From: Pythium myriotylum
Taxonomy: Eukaryota; Oomycota; Peronosporomycetes; Pythiales; Pythiaceae
Reading direction: 5' to 3'
DNA length: 64,000 bases
NCBI GenBank assembly: GCA_023091665.1
Contig: JALJCQ010000013.1
Coordinates: 3,658,001-3,722,000 of the forward strand
The notes below the pieces were generated by a model that was not told where the DNA came from, did no database searches, and saw only the letters and a program-made list of their open reading frames with translations. The position numbers and the translations under genes are program-made. Shown here in pieces: positions 53,027 to 63,100 of this stretch; position 1 is the stretch's first letter; each line of letters begins with the position of its first letter.

Positions 53027-54029
53027 CGTTGCTGTTCTTGAAAGTATTGGAACGAAGATTGCAAATGGGAGAATGACCACTCCGTCGAGGTATTTGCTAC
53101 CCAAACGAACCAAGACAATGTGCGGAGACTGGCAAAGCAATTCATGTTGAGGAAGAGAGTGGCCGTCATCCCAGAGAGGCCTCTACTAGGCAGCTAGTAT
53201 CCATTAGTGAGGGAGGCTTTGCTGAAGACCTTCCTGTCGAAGATTCACCTCAAGAGCCTATCCATCTAGATGGACGCCCTCAAGCGGCGACAACACGACA
53301 ACGTCCATCTCACCAGTGCTGGCATGGGAGCAAGCCGGATCCGCTCGAGAAGAACGACGAGTCGGAGCCGCACTCAGTGCCACAGTCGCTTTCAGTGGAG
53401 ACCGTCCATATTTGATGCCACGAACTGCGGGACTACGTCAGCGATCTGATCTGCAAGCAATAGTTGCTACCTGTCACAAGTAGGCTACGACAGGTCCTGG
53501 GTGGGTTGAGCGAGAGAAAGACGAAGTTCCGTGAAGGACGCGCTCAACCACACGATCCGTCGAGTCGCGAGAGCAGCGAAACAAATCGGCAATCCTTCTC
53601 AGATCGCCAGAAGAGACAGAGGTCGTGAATTCAGGAGTATCTCGATCTAGATAACCTTGAACGGATGCAAAGGTCATCCTGGCATGAGGATACCTGGCTT
53701 GAGGATGAGCCTCATCCTCAAGCCAGGTACTCCCTCATCTCGACTGGATCTTTCTTGGATGAGAAATAGCACAATCGGTTCCCAAAGATTGCATTTCGGA
53801 TTGATGTCAAAGAGAATGCAACACACGCAAGAGACGTGAACGTCCATGTTAACTTAAGGCACTCAGCAGTCGACAAAGACCTTACGGCAATGGGTCGCGA
53901 ACTGAATTCGGACATTGGGGTCTTACCCATTGTCCTCAGAACAGTGCTGCTGAGTCTGTCTGGGCTGTGTCTTACAACAAGCAATGCATCAACGGATGAT
54001 GAGGTCGATAGCACCATGATTATCTACTT
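53027..54029. other. Intergenic with an 18-bp-arm hairpin
   Basis: No gene is recognised between gene 5 and membrane protein 2. Confidence 0.4.
53691..53729. repeat. Perfect hairpin, 18-bp arms, 3-nt loop
   Basis: TACCTGGCTTGAGGATGA at 53,691-53,708 is the exact reverse complement of 53,712-53,729, with GCC between them. Confidence 0.9.
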
Positions 54030-55721
54030 TTATGGCGTGTCATTGTTGACAACGTAAAACACGCGTCGTTTGATGAGGCGGAACGCGTCTGGAGGTCGCA
54101 ACAGCTCGCGCCACAGGAAGCGGCCCATCCAAACCCATAGCGTGAACAGTTTACTCGCAAGAAAGCCCAGTACGTCGACGTGCAATGTCTGGGTCCTGCG
54201 GTACGGGATCTCAATGACCACACGGTTTCGCAGTCGTGGCTTAAGCGAAGGCGAGTACAAGTTGTATCCAAGCGACATGGGGTAAAAAGTCAGCAACACG
54301 ACAGCCAGCAGAACTATAGGGCGAGTCAAAGCGAGTCGCCGTCTTGCCCACGGTGTGAGTGCGTCGAGGAAAATAAGCCAGTGGCCCCATAGCCATGCCG
54401 CCCAGCACACCAACATGGAGCGTAGTTCCCAAGAGAACAAGTCGGAGAGCGCGATTGCCACGAGTGTCGTCTGGAAAGACACAAACCACGCGTCAATCTC
54501 CGAGCCGATTCGTCTTGTGAGCGTTGGCTGATATTGAGTGGCGCAGATTAGAATGTAAAACAACGATAACACGAAACTTACTACCTCGAGAATAAAGAAG
54601 ACATCCGATTGAGTCGAAGCCAAAGCAGGGTCTCCCAACTTCAACAGCGGAATGACAGACGAGCCTAGGAGACCGATAATAGCAGCGAAGTTGAGGATTC
54701 GAACCATCGCTGCCGAGGATGCGAGGCCTAGATGAAGCAGAGGTTCGGTAACGTCAATCCCCTTCGCCTTGGGGTCTTCCACGAGCTGTAGCTGCTGCCT
54801 GTGGCGTCGCAGCTGATCTTTGCTTTGATAAAGCGGTCCCGTCAAATTGACGGGACCGCCTATTGACGGCGTCAATAGGTAAAGAACCCGTCGCGTCGCC
54901 ACTCGTTGAGCTTGCGGCACGAGTCGGCAAAGAGGGAAATACATCTCGCACTGGACCCGCGTGATAGGATCTGACGAGAAGACGAGATGCTGGGATCTCG
55001 TAGCTCGAACAGTTGTAAAGAACCCAATGATGATGCTCCCCGTGGCTTCGAGATCGACCGCGTCAAATGCGACGCCGAGTATGTGGATTCGCGGGTTGTG
55101 TGCGTCCGGCACGAGCTGCAGCACCGTGAGCACCAAAACCACCGCCAAGAGATTGGACGCGAATGCAAGGACACGCGTCATCAGGTGACGTGTGTAGACG
55201 TTGGCGTCAGTGAGCAACGATGTGGCGTAGAACGCTGCGGCGACGAACATCACGAACCGTCTTTCGTCGCGAAGGATGCAGCTCCACAATGCTGAGTTCA
55301 ATGCGTTGACCGTGAATAAGAACCAGAACTCGAACGTGCGCAAGAGGAGTGTAATCAAGTCCCATGACAGCGACGCGAGCACGTAGAGCACGCACGAGAC
55401 CCCCAAGACGCAGCTGGTGTAGCTGACAGTGCGCCGGTAGCGCGAGTCCGCGATTGAGAACACGACGAGTACACACGAGAGATAGACGAAAGCAACGCCA
55501 TGCATGGCTCGATTCAGCGAGCGAGTGGATTCGATGACCTGCTTGTTGAATGACGCGTCGTCAATTCGCCCGCATAGCATCCCCAGCAGTGTCCGGGTCG
55601 GATCGATCTCTTCAGGTCGAGAGACTGTATCATCTTCGTAGAGGACCACAGCACAAGGGGAAGACGGAAGCAGACGTGGGAAGACAGCGACACGCGAGCC
55701 GTTCCACGCCGCGACGCCCAT
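54030..55721 (-). CDS. Polytopic membrane protein 2, unknown function
   Basis: 563 residues, paralogue of the protein at 44,953-46,587 with the same plan: a short charged N terminus with EIDPTRTLLGMLCGRIDD, about twelve hydrophobic segments (LRTFEFWFLFTVNALNSALWS, EIDAWFVSFQTTLVAIALSDLFSW, LFTLWVWMGRFLWRELLRPP) and a C-terminal RVFYVVNN. The first ~30 residues are unlike the paralogue, so the start is uncertain. The loop between the halves (about residues 280-310) carries two side-by-side palindromes at 54,833-54,879 and cannot be aligned to the paralogue. It sits 203 bp from AA17-like gene 6 on the same strand. Its function is unknown. Confidence 0.8.
   Translation of the reverse strand: MGVAAWNGSRVAVFPRLLPSSPCAVVLYEDDTVSRPEEIDPTRTLLGMLCGRIDDASFNKQVIESTRSLNRAMHGVAFVYLSCVLVVFSIADSRYRRTVSYTSCVLGVSCVLYVLASLSWDLITLLLRTFEFWFLFTVNALNSALWSCILRDERRFVMFVAAAFYATSLLTDANVYTRHLMTRVLAFASNLLAVVLVLTVLQLVPDAHNPRIHILGVAFDAVDLEATGSIIIGFFTTVRATRSQHLVFSSDPITRVQCEMYFPLCRLVPQAQRVATRRVLYLLTPSIGGPVNLTGPLYQSKDQLRRHRQQLQLVEDPKAKGIDVTEPLLHLGLASSAAMVRILNFAAIIGLLGSSVIPLLKLGDPALASTQSDVFFILEVVSFVLSLFYILICATQYQPTLTRRIGSEIDAWFVSFQTTLVAIALSDLFSWELRSMLVCWAAWLWGHWLIFLDALTPWARRRLALTRPIVLLAVVLLTFYPMSLGYNLYSPSLKPRLRNRVVIEIPYRRTQTLHVDVLGFLASKLFTLWVWMGRFLWRELLRPPDAFRLIKRRVFYVVNNDTP
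54833..54879. repeat. Two adjoining palindromes inside a coding region
   Basis: 13-bp arms around one base (54,833-54,859), directly followed by 9-bp arms around GGC (54,859-54,879). They code for part of the central loop of membrane protein 2. Confidence 0.9.
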
Positions 55722-55924
55722 GGACTATCGAGGATAAGAGACAGTCTTGTGCTGAAGGCTTCCAGCTGCGGTCTGATGGCACGCTAAAAATGGAAGAAGG
55801 GTCTCCACGGTATCAAATTGAAGCAACTATGCAAGTTGAGAAATACGCTTTGGGACTTCCATTTCAACAGCCACAGCAAACGCACTCACAGCACGTGCAC
55901 ACTTATTCGCACTACGACACGTGA

Positions 55925-56204
55925 CTACATAGCGTTGCCACTAGCGTTGAAATTGTTGAGGTCATCGAAGTTGTACGACTCGTCGGTCGCCTCGTCGTCT
56001 TCAATGGAGCGCGCGCCCCAGTTGCCATCCCAAGCGTTTCCGGCGTTGTTGCCGCTGTTACCCTGGGCGCTCCGGTTGCCGCCCGATCCATTGCCGTTCT
56101 TCTTGGCACCGTTACCGTTTCCATTGTTGTTGCCGTTGTTGCCATTGCCATTGCCATTGCCATTGCCATTGCCATTGCCATTGCCATTGCCATTGCCATT
56201 GCCA

Positions 56205-56275
<71 letters not shown>

Positions 56276-57008
56276 ATTGCCGTTGCCATTGCCGTTGGAT
56301 CGTCCGTTGCTGCCACCGCCGCCGCCGCCAGAAAGTGGGATGCAGTTCTCTATGGGAAGCAAGTGAAGCAGTCAGAGGAATAGTCGACGAATGCTAGATG
56401 GGAGACCGTAGGAAACGTACTGTACGACTGCATGCGCTGGCCCTTGTCCTGGAGACCGAGCCAGTAGAAGCGCAGCTGGCACGAGCCCGAACAGGCCGAG
56501 AAGCTGACCGAGAAGCCAGGCGTTGCGCCGCCAAACGCAGCTTGGCAGTCGTCGTTGTGGTAGATCATCGTGTTGTCGATCCACAATTCACACGGGCCCT
56601 GCACTCATGAGCACCATAAGCAAAAAAAAAAAAAAACGAAAATACCCAAGCAACCCCATGAAAGCCGCATACCGGGTGGTCCATCGAGCGGTAGAGCATG
56701 ACCTTGCCGTCGCTCGGGATCTGCTTGGGCGACGCGTTCGGGTTGGTGTTGCCGCAGTCCGGGCCACGACTCTCGAGGAATGAGCGCACACTGGCGACGT
56801 TGTTCTTCTTGGCGAGCGCCATGAACTTGGCGCCAGTTGAGACATCTCCTTCAAAGCCCGCCGGAGGCTTGAACTCAGCGACCCAATTGCCGTTCCCGGG
56901 TGAGCCGGGCTTGAACTCGGCTAGCGGCTTGGTGACGTAGTTGTGGGCCTGCGAGACGCCCACGAGCGCAGTCGCAGCGATGAGAGCGAGGAAAGCCGAG
57001 CGCGCCAT
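55925..57008 (-). CDS. AA17-like lytic polysaccharide monooxygenase 6 with Asn-Gly repeat tail (3 exons)
   Basis: Exons 56,673-57,008, 56,421-56,598 and 55,925-56,349 give 312 residues, the longest of the cluster. The signal peptide (MARSAFLALIAATALVG) ends GVSQA before His1 (HNYVTKPLAEFK). All shared motifs are present: GPDCGNTNPNA, RSMDHPGPCELWI, YHNDDCQAAFGG, CSGSCQLRFYWLGLQ and NCIPLSGG. The extension is unusual: after a Gly run, about 27 Asn-Gly dipeptides from a GGCAAT/GGCAAC hexanucleotide repeat lead to an acidic end (SIEDDEATDESYNFDDLN). Such a linker could be a flexible spacer or scaffold; the repeat length should vary between strains. Intron positions match genes 3-5. Confidence 0.88.
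56130..56300. repeat. Hexanucleotide minisatellite coding for (Asn-Gly)n
   Basis: Runs of GCCATT then GCCGTT on the plus strand, inside exon 3 of AA17-like gene 6. There are blocks of each variant rather than a random mix. Confidence 0.93.
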
Positions 57009-57489
57009 GTCGGAAACTGTTCGTTGAGGCAGTTGAGACGAACTGCGCAAATGCGGGAATGAGCTGGTGGGTGGAGGCGGGTCCGTTCGGTTCCTCAGAG
57101 TCGTGAGGACAGATGTCCGGTGTTCCGCACTCCTCCAATTGTAGATGACGACGCCGGGTGTCGAGGACAAACGCTCGACAGGCGGTGGAGCGAACCGCAC
57201 AGTTGGGTCGACAGTGTTGTCTTCAGCAAGCAACAAGCCCATCTCCAAGTGAGCTCGTGGGAGCCGGAACCGCCCTTGGGCCAGCGGCGCCTCTACAACT
57301 TGATCGATTGGACCGGCTATGTGCAATCTGAGACGTCATGATGGACATAGCCGGTGCGTACGGGTGACATCCACTTTTTACGGATGTCCACGACGCAAGT
57401 CAAGATCCAATTACTTGTGGACCACCAGACAACGAGCACCGATCTTTGGGTTTGTTTCGCAAAGCGAGCCATTTTCTACCTACGCGTGT
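57009..57489. other. Intergenic between AA17-like gene 6 and asparagine synthetase
   Basis: No gene is seen. An 11-bp inverted repeat (ACCGGCTATGT, 57,312-57,322 with 57,345-57,355) lies between the promoter of gene 6 and the 3' end of the synthetase gene. Confidence 0.5.
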
Positions 57490-59252
57490 CTACTTGGCCT
57501 CGTAGGCCTCGACGTGGACGCCCGAGACGGCTCGGCCCGACGGATCGGCCATGTTCTTGAAGGCGGCGTCCCACTCGATGGCGGCCGCCGTACTGCACGC
57601 AATGCTGGGACCTCCAGGCACTGTCTGCGCCGCGACCTCCTTCTCAAAGTGCTTGGTGAAGATGCTGCGGTAGAGGTACGCCTCCTTGGTCTGCGGCGTG
57701 TTGTACGGGAAGAGCCGCGCCGCGTGCTTCATCTGGCGCTCCGTGACCTCACGCTCGGCCCAGTCCTTGAGCGAGTCGATCCAGCCGTAGCCGACGCCGT
57801 CCGAGAACTGCTCCTTCTGGCGCCAGAGGATGTTCTTGGGCAGGTACGGCTTCTCTTCGTCGTCAAACGCCTTGCGGATAATGTACTTTTCCATCTTGCC
57901 GTTCTTGGCGTCGATCATCTTCTCGCGCGTGTCAATGTTCATGGCGACCTCGAGGAAGTCGGCGTCCAAGAACGGCACACGGGCCTCAATGCCCCAAGCG
58001 CTCGTCGACTTGTTGGCGCGCAGGCAGTCGTACTGATGCAGCGCGCGGAGCTTGTCAACGGTCTCGCGGTGGAACTTCTCGGCGCTCGGCGCCTTGTGGA
58101 AGTAGAGGTAGCCGCCAAAGACCTCATCGGCGCCTTCGCCCGAGAGCACCATCTTGATGCCCATGGCCTTGATCTTGCGCGACATGAGGAACATGGGCGT
58201 CGAGGCGCGCACCGTGGTCACGTCGTACGTCTCCAAGTGCTTGATGACTTCCGAGACCGCGTCCATGCCTTCCTGGATCGTGTACGTGTACGAGTGGTGG
58301 ATCGTGCCGAGAAAGTCCGCGACTTCCTTGGCGGCCTTCAGATCGGGCGAGTTCTCGAGACCGATCGTGAACGAGTGGATGCGGTTGATCCATTCGCCGC
58401 CGCTCTCGACGAGCTTCTGCTTCTCGCGCACAGCGATGGACGCGACCAGCGACGAGTCGAGCCCGCCCGAGAGCAGCACGCCCCACGGCACATCCGACAT
58501 CATGCGGCGCTTGACACTGGCCTCAAAGGCCTCTCTCAGCGCCTTGAGATCGAGCGGCGTCTTGCCGATATGCTCGGGCGCGAACCATCCCGGGTTGTAC
58601 CATCGCGAGAACGACTCGGTGGCCGAGCTGAAGATCTCGCCGGGCGGGAAGACTTCAAAGCGCACGCAGCCGTGCTCGAGCGCCTTCATCTCGGACGCGA
58701 ACCAGACGCTGCCGTCGGCGCCGTAGCCGTAGTAGAGCGGCGTGATGCCCATGTGGTCGCGCACGGCGATGAGCAAGTCTTGTTCTTGGTCGTAGAGCAC
58801 GAACGAGAACATGCCGCGCAGCTTGTGCACAAAGTCGACGCCGTGCTCGAGGTAGAGCGGGATGATGACCTCGCAGTCCGACTTGGTGCGGAACTCGTAG
58901 GGCGTCTGCAGCTGCGCCGCGAGCTCCTTGTAGTTGTAGATCTCGCCGTTGACCGCGAGCGTGATGCGCTGCGCCGCGTCGTTGCTCACGAGCGGCTGCG
59001 CGCCCGACTCCGGGTCGATGATGGCCAGGCGCTCGTGCTCGATGGCGATGCCCTTGTCGGGGAAGACGCGGATGCCGTTCCAGTCGGGGCCGCGGTGCTG
59101 GATGCTGTGGGGGAGGAGGGGCGACGTCAAGTTGGGAGTAGGGGATAGGGGCAGAGGGGAGGGATGACGCACCACTTGCCGGCGGCCAACGCGGCCTGGC
59201 GCAGCTCGGTCTCCTTCATGAGGGAGGCGTAGATCGCGACGATGCCACACAT
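57490..59252 (-). CDS. Asparagine synthetase, glutamine-hydrolysing (2 exons)
   Basis: Makes asparagine from aspartate, ATP and glutamine in the cytosol. Exons are 59,173-59,252 and 57,490-59,104 with a 68-nt GT-AG intron. The join gives MCGIVAIYASLMKETELRQA ... AAGKCIQHRGPDWNG, and 564 residues in total. Cys2 is the glutaminase nucleophile, as expected for a class II amidotransferase. The ATP-pyrophosphatase motif SGGLDSSLVASI and the synthetase motifs SGEGADEVFGGY and SAWGIEARVPFLD are all intact. The length is typical of eukaryotic and AsnB-type enzymes. It is divergently placed to the tubulin ligase gene, about 930 bp from its start. A long plus-strand ORF over it is a shadow. Confidence 0.95.
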
Positions 59253-60180
59253 TGCGTTTTATTGGCGTTTTTTTTGTTGGCGTTTTGTTGGCGTGTGGGG
59301 TGGCAAGCGGGCGCGCCAACGTTGGCAAAACGGGGAATGGAGATACCCGCCGCGGCGGCCCGTCGAAGAAATCCAACGCGTGTTCCTCTGGTGGAAGGCG
59401 TTGGCGTGGGGAAAGGAGTGATGGTCCTTCGACGCCAACACAAGAACTTTCTCCCTTGACGATAGCAACCTGCGCGGCTCGCGATCTGGCCACAATAGAC
59501 TGTCTTTAAGAATCTTCCACATTAAGAACAGTATGTGCTTTATACTGCAGATTGTGTGTCTATGTTCTTAAAACAAGGTTAGACGCCCTGTCGATGCCCG
59601 CCTCTTTGGAACCTCTGTTTACAGGACGGAGGTTTGCACAAACTCGTCGCAGATCCCATGTGCACGCCCTGTTTCTGGTCGGAAAATTCCTTTTCCGCCA
59701 ATCAAATCTCGCTAAAGATCGGTTACCGATCGTAGAACCGGTAATTAGCCGACGGATCCATGACGCGACCTCCGTCACAAAGCTGAAGGCAACTTCTGCC
59801 GTCTCACCAACGGGCGTCCTCGCCACGAGAATGCGAGCGTCTGCGACGCTTGCACTCCACACGCGCCGCACATGGCGAGCCGTCTCGTCCATGCACGATC
59901 TGCAGCTCGCGAACGCCAAACTCTCCGCGGTTCTGCGGCTCGCAACGGCTCGGTAGACGAGTGGCCACGGTCTCCGATATCATCGGCATCTCTCTCTGTC
60001 GGGTCGTTTTGGAAGCCCCCACGCTGCGTATCAAAGGCCTCTGAAGAGCATTTGGAAGGATCGAGTGTGTATTAGTAGAATCAGCTTGAAGCAAAATGGC
60101 TCCAGGAAAAGTTTCATGCCAAGAATACTCGCAGTTCGAATGCTAGTCAACTGGTCTGTCTGGGCCCGTTGGCATCTCTG
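59253..60180. promoter_or_regulatory. Divergent promoter region of asparagine synthetase and tubulin ligase
   Basis: No gene is seen. Near the synthetase start there are three closely spaced TTGGCGT words (59,253-59,295); whether they bind a factor is unknown. Confidence 0.4.
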
Positions 60181-63100
60181 ATGGAGCTACGCAGAGGGCA
60201 TGGCGATCGCGACGACCGCTGGGAGCCCGAGCTTGCCGCTTCGCTTCGATCATCTAGTTCCAGTAGCAAGTCGCTTGGTATGCACCGCGAGAGTCTCACG
60301 AGCCTGCCGGCCATCGCGTCGCCTGGGGTCGTCCCCACGCCACCGCCACCGTCGATGACCAGCAAGAGCAAACTCAAGCCGCCGTCGCAGCGCGTGACCC
60401 TCGTGGGCTCTCTATCCGGTGCAAAGCCGCCCAATGGAGGTAGCTCGCCGCTGAAACTGCCGTCGCTTGTCAAGCCAAGTGCGGTTGGGACTCTGGAGCC
60501 AGTCGAGCCAAAGCTCGGGAACCAGGAAGCTGAAGAGGACGTCTCCGGATCGAGTCGCTCTCTTCTCTCCAATGGCCCACGCGGCAGTGTGGTTGACAAA
60601 CACCGGGATTATATCAAGGACCTGGAGGAGCAGAAGCGCAAGGAGAAAGAAGCGCAGGTCAAGCGAGAAGAGCGCCGTCGGAAAATGCAGAAGAAACTCA
60701 CGGAGAAGATCTTGCAGGAGGCTGCTCTCGCGAGGATAAAGCCTCAACAAGACGAACCCGAAGACTCCGCAACGCCCGAGGAGCCCGAGCCAGCCGAAGA
60801 GCAGCAAGATGATGAGGAGAAGAGACAGCGCGAGAAAGAAGCCAAGCGCCAGCGCAAAAAGCTGCTTAAGAAACAGCAAGCGCTATTGGAAACGCTGCAG
60901 GCCAAGAAGCGCGAGAAGCAAGAAGAGGAAGAGCAGGAGAAAGAACGCGAGCGACGGAGGCAGCACAAGCTCAAGAAGGCAGTTCTGGACGCGATCCACG
61001 CAAGCAAAGCTGAGGAGGTAGAAGAGGATGACGTTGTTCAAGGAGACGAAAACGAAGACAATACGAAGCAACCAATGTCACCAGTCAAAAGCGTACCAGA
61101 GGAAGATGAGGAAAATGGGATCGAGAGCGATAATCAGCTTAAAATCAAGAAGCACCGCAAACACAAAACAAAAAGGCATCGTCGATGCGAACCGGAAGAT
61201 GTTCATACGACACAAGAGAGCCACGACAAGTCTCCCCCAGCGGAGATCGCTACAGAAATGGACATCGAGTCGACGAACCAGTCACGTAAGACGAAGAGAG
61301 GAGACACAGATTGCAATATGGAGAGGGAGGTGACAGAGGACAAGGCTAAGGCCAAAAGCTCGGAAGCTGTGAACAAGAAGCAACAAGAATATTTGCAAAA
61401 GCTCGCCGAGCAGCGCCGGCTCAAGCAGCAGGAGGACGAAGAGGCCAAGCTCGCGCAAGAGAAGCGCCGCAAACGAGTGCAGCTGGAAGCCCAGCAAAAG
61501 CTTCAGGAGGCGGCCTTCAAGGCCCAGCAGCAGCGGCTCAAAGAAGAGCAGGAAGCTGCCGAGCAAGAGCAAGAAGAGGAGAAGAAAGTCGTCGTGGACG
61601 TCAATGCCATGGTTGCCAGGCTGAGTAAACTCAAGGAGAAGGATGCACAAGTGATCCCGGAGGCGCGAGACTTTGTCTCGTGGAAGAAGCGTCACGGAGT
61701 GCGAAGTGACCAAAAGGTGTTTTGCATGACGGGCTGGTACCCTGTGATCCGCGAGTGTCTCGAGGCGCGTGGGTGGTACTTCAACGAAGAACGAGGCTCT
61801 CCGTTCTTCGATCTCAAGTGGTCGCTCAAGAGCGATGACCTCAAGGGCATCAAGCTCAAGGAAGACCAGTACGTGAACCACTTCTTCTCTAACACGGCCA
61901 TCACTACCAAGGTCGGGCTGCTCCACACGCTGCGTGGACTCGCTTGGCACCAGAGCGTGGACGTCGACACGGTGTTTCCGCGTGCCTACGATCTCAACGA
62001 GCCGCGTGATATGGACGCGTTCGTGATGGACTTTCGCTACACGTTCGCGGAAGGCGTGCTTAAGGAAGTGGCGCGTACGATCACGCACGCCGACAAGCAG
62101 GGCGTGCGGCTGAACGAGGCATTCGTGAGCGTTTTGCTGGCTGTCGGCAGGAAGAAGCTCAAAGCCAAGCAATCGGACGACATGAGCGGTGAGTCGTTAG
62201 AAGACAGCGTGGACAACTTGCTGTCGGTCGGTGTGGACGACCTCGTGACCGATCTCGAATGGGAGGTGCTCACCAAGCACCAGCTCGACGCGCCAGGCAA
62301 GTTCCGGGCCTCGCTCATGTACCGCAAGAAGATCTATGCGGACGAACGAGACAGCAACATTCTCCCCGGCGATGTGCAGCCGTCGGCAGCAGGAGGACCC
62401 ATCGTGGACACGGTGATGACTGCGCTGGAGAAGAAGCAGCAGCGACAGCTCGACAAGCTCAAGGCCGAGGCGTTCCAGCGTGAGAAGGCTTTATTGGGCG
62501 ACAAGCTGAGCCGTGTGAGCGTGCTGGACAGTTCGCAGTGCGACGAGCTGCTCCAGTTGACGCGGGCTTTGGAAGCCGCGTGTCCTCAGTTCCATTTGAA
62601 CGGCGGCGGCGACGTGTCGTCTCGTGACCCGCAGCACAAGAGCCGCAACGTGTGGATCGTCAAGCCTGCGGGGCTCTCTCGTGGTCGCGGCATCCGCGTC
62701 TTCAACGAGCTCGACGCACTGCTCGCGTACGCCGACGTGGAGACCCACAAGGAGTGTCAGTGGGTCGCGCAAAAGTACATTGAGAACCCGCTGCTGCTCT
62801 GCCGACGCAAGTTCGACATCCGTCAGTGGGTGCTTGTCACGAGCTGGGACCCGCTCACGGTGTGGATCTACGAGGACTTTTACTTGCGCTTCTCGTCGGA
62901 GCAGTACTCGACCGAGGACCTCTCGGACCAGTTCGTGCACCTGACCAACAACTCGATCCAAAAGTACTCGGACAAGTTCCACGAGGTCTACGCCTCGGAC
63001 GACGGCGCGCTCCAGGTCGAGGGCAACATGCTCCACTCGGACGCGTTCCGCGAGTACCTCGCGACGCGGCTCGGCGTGGACGAGGCCGCGTACGAGCAGA

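Noticed and set aside
57319..59148. A 609-codon plus-strand open frame
   Set aside because: It lies exactly antisense to the asparagine synthetase; Arg/Val/Glu-rich composition typical of GC-rich shadows and no domain.
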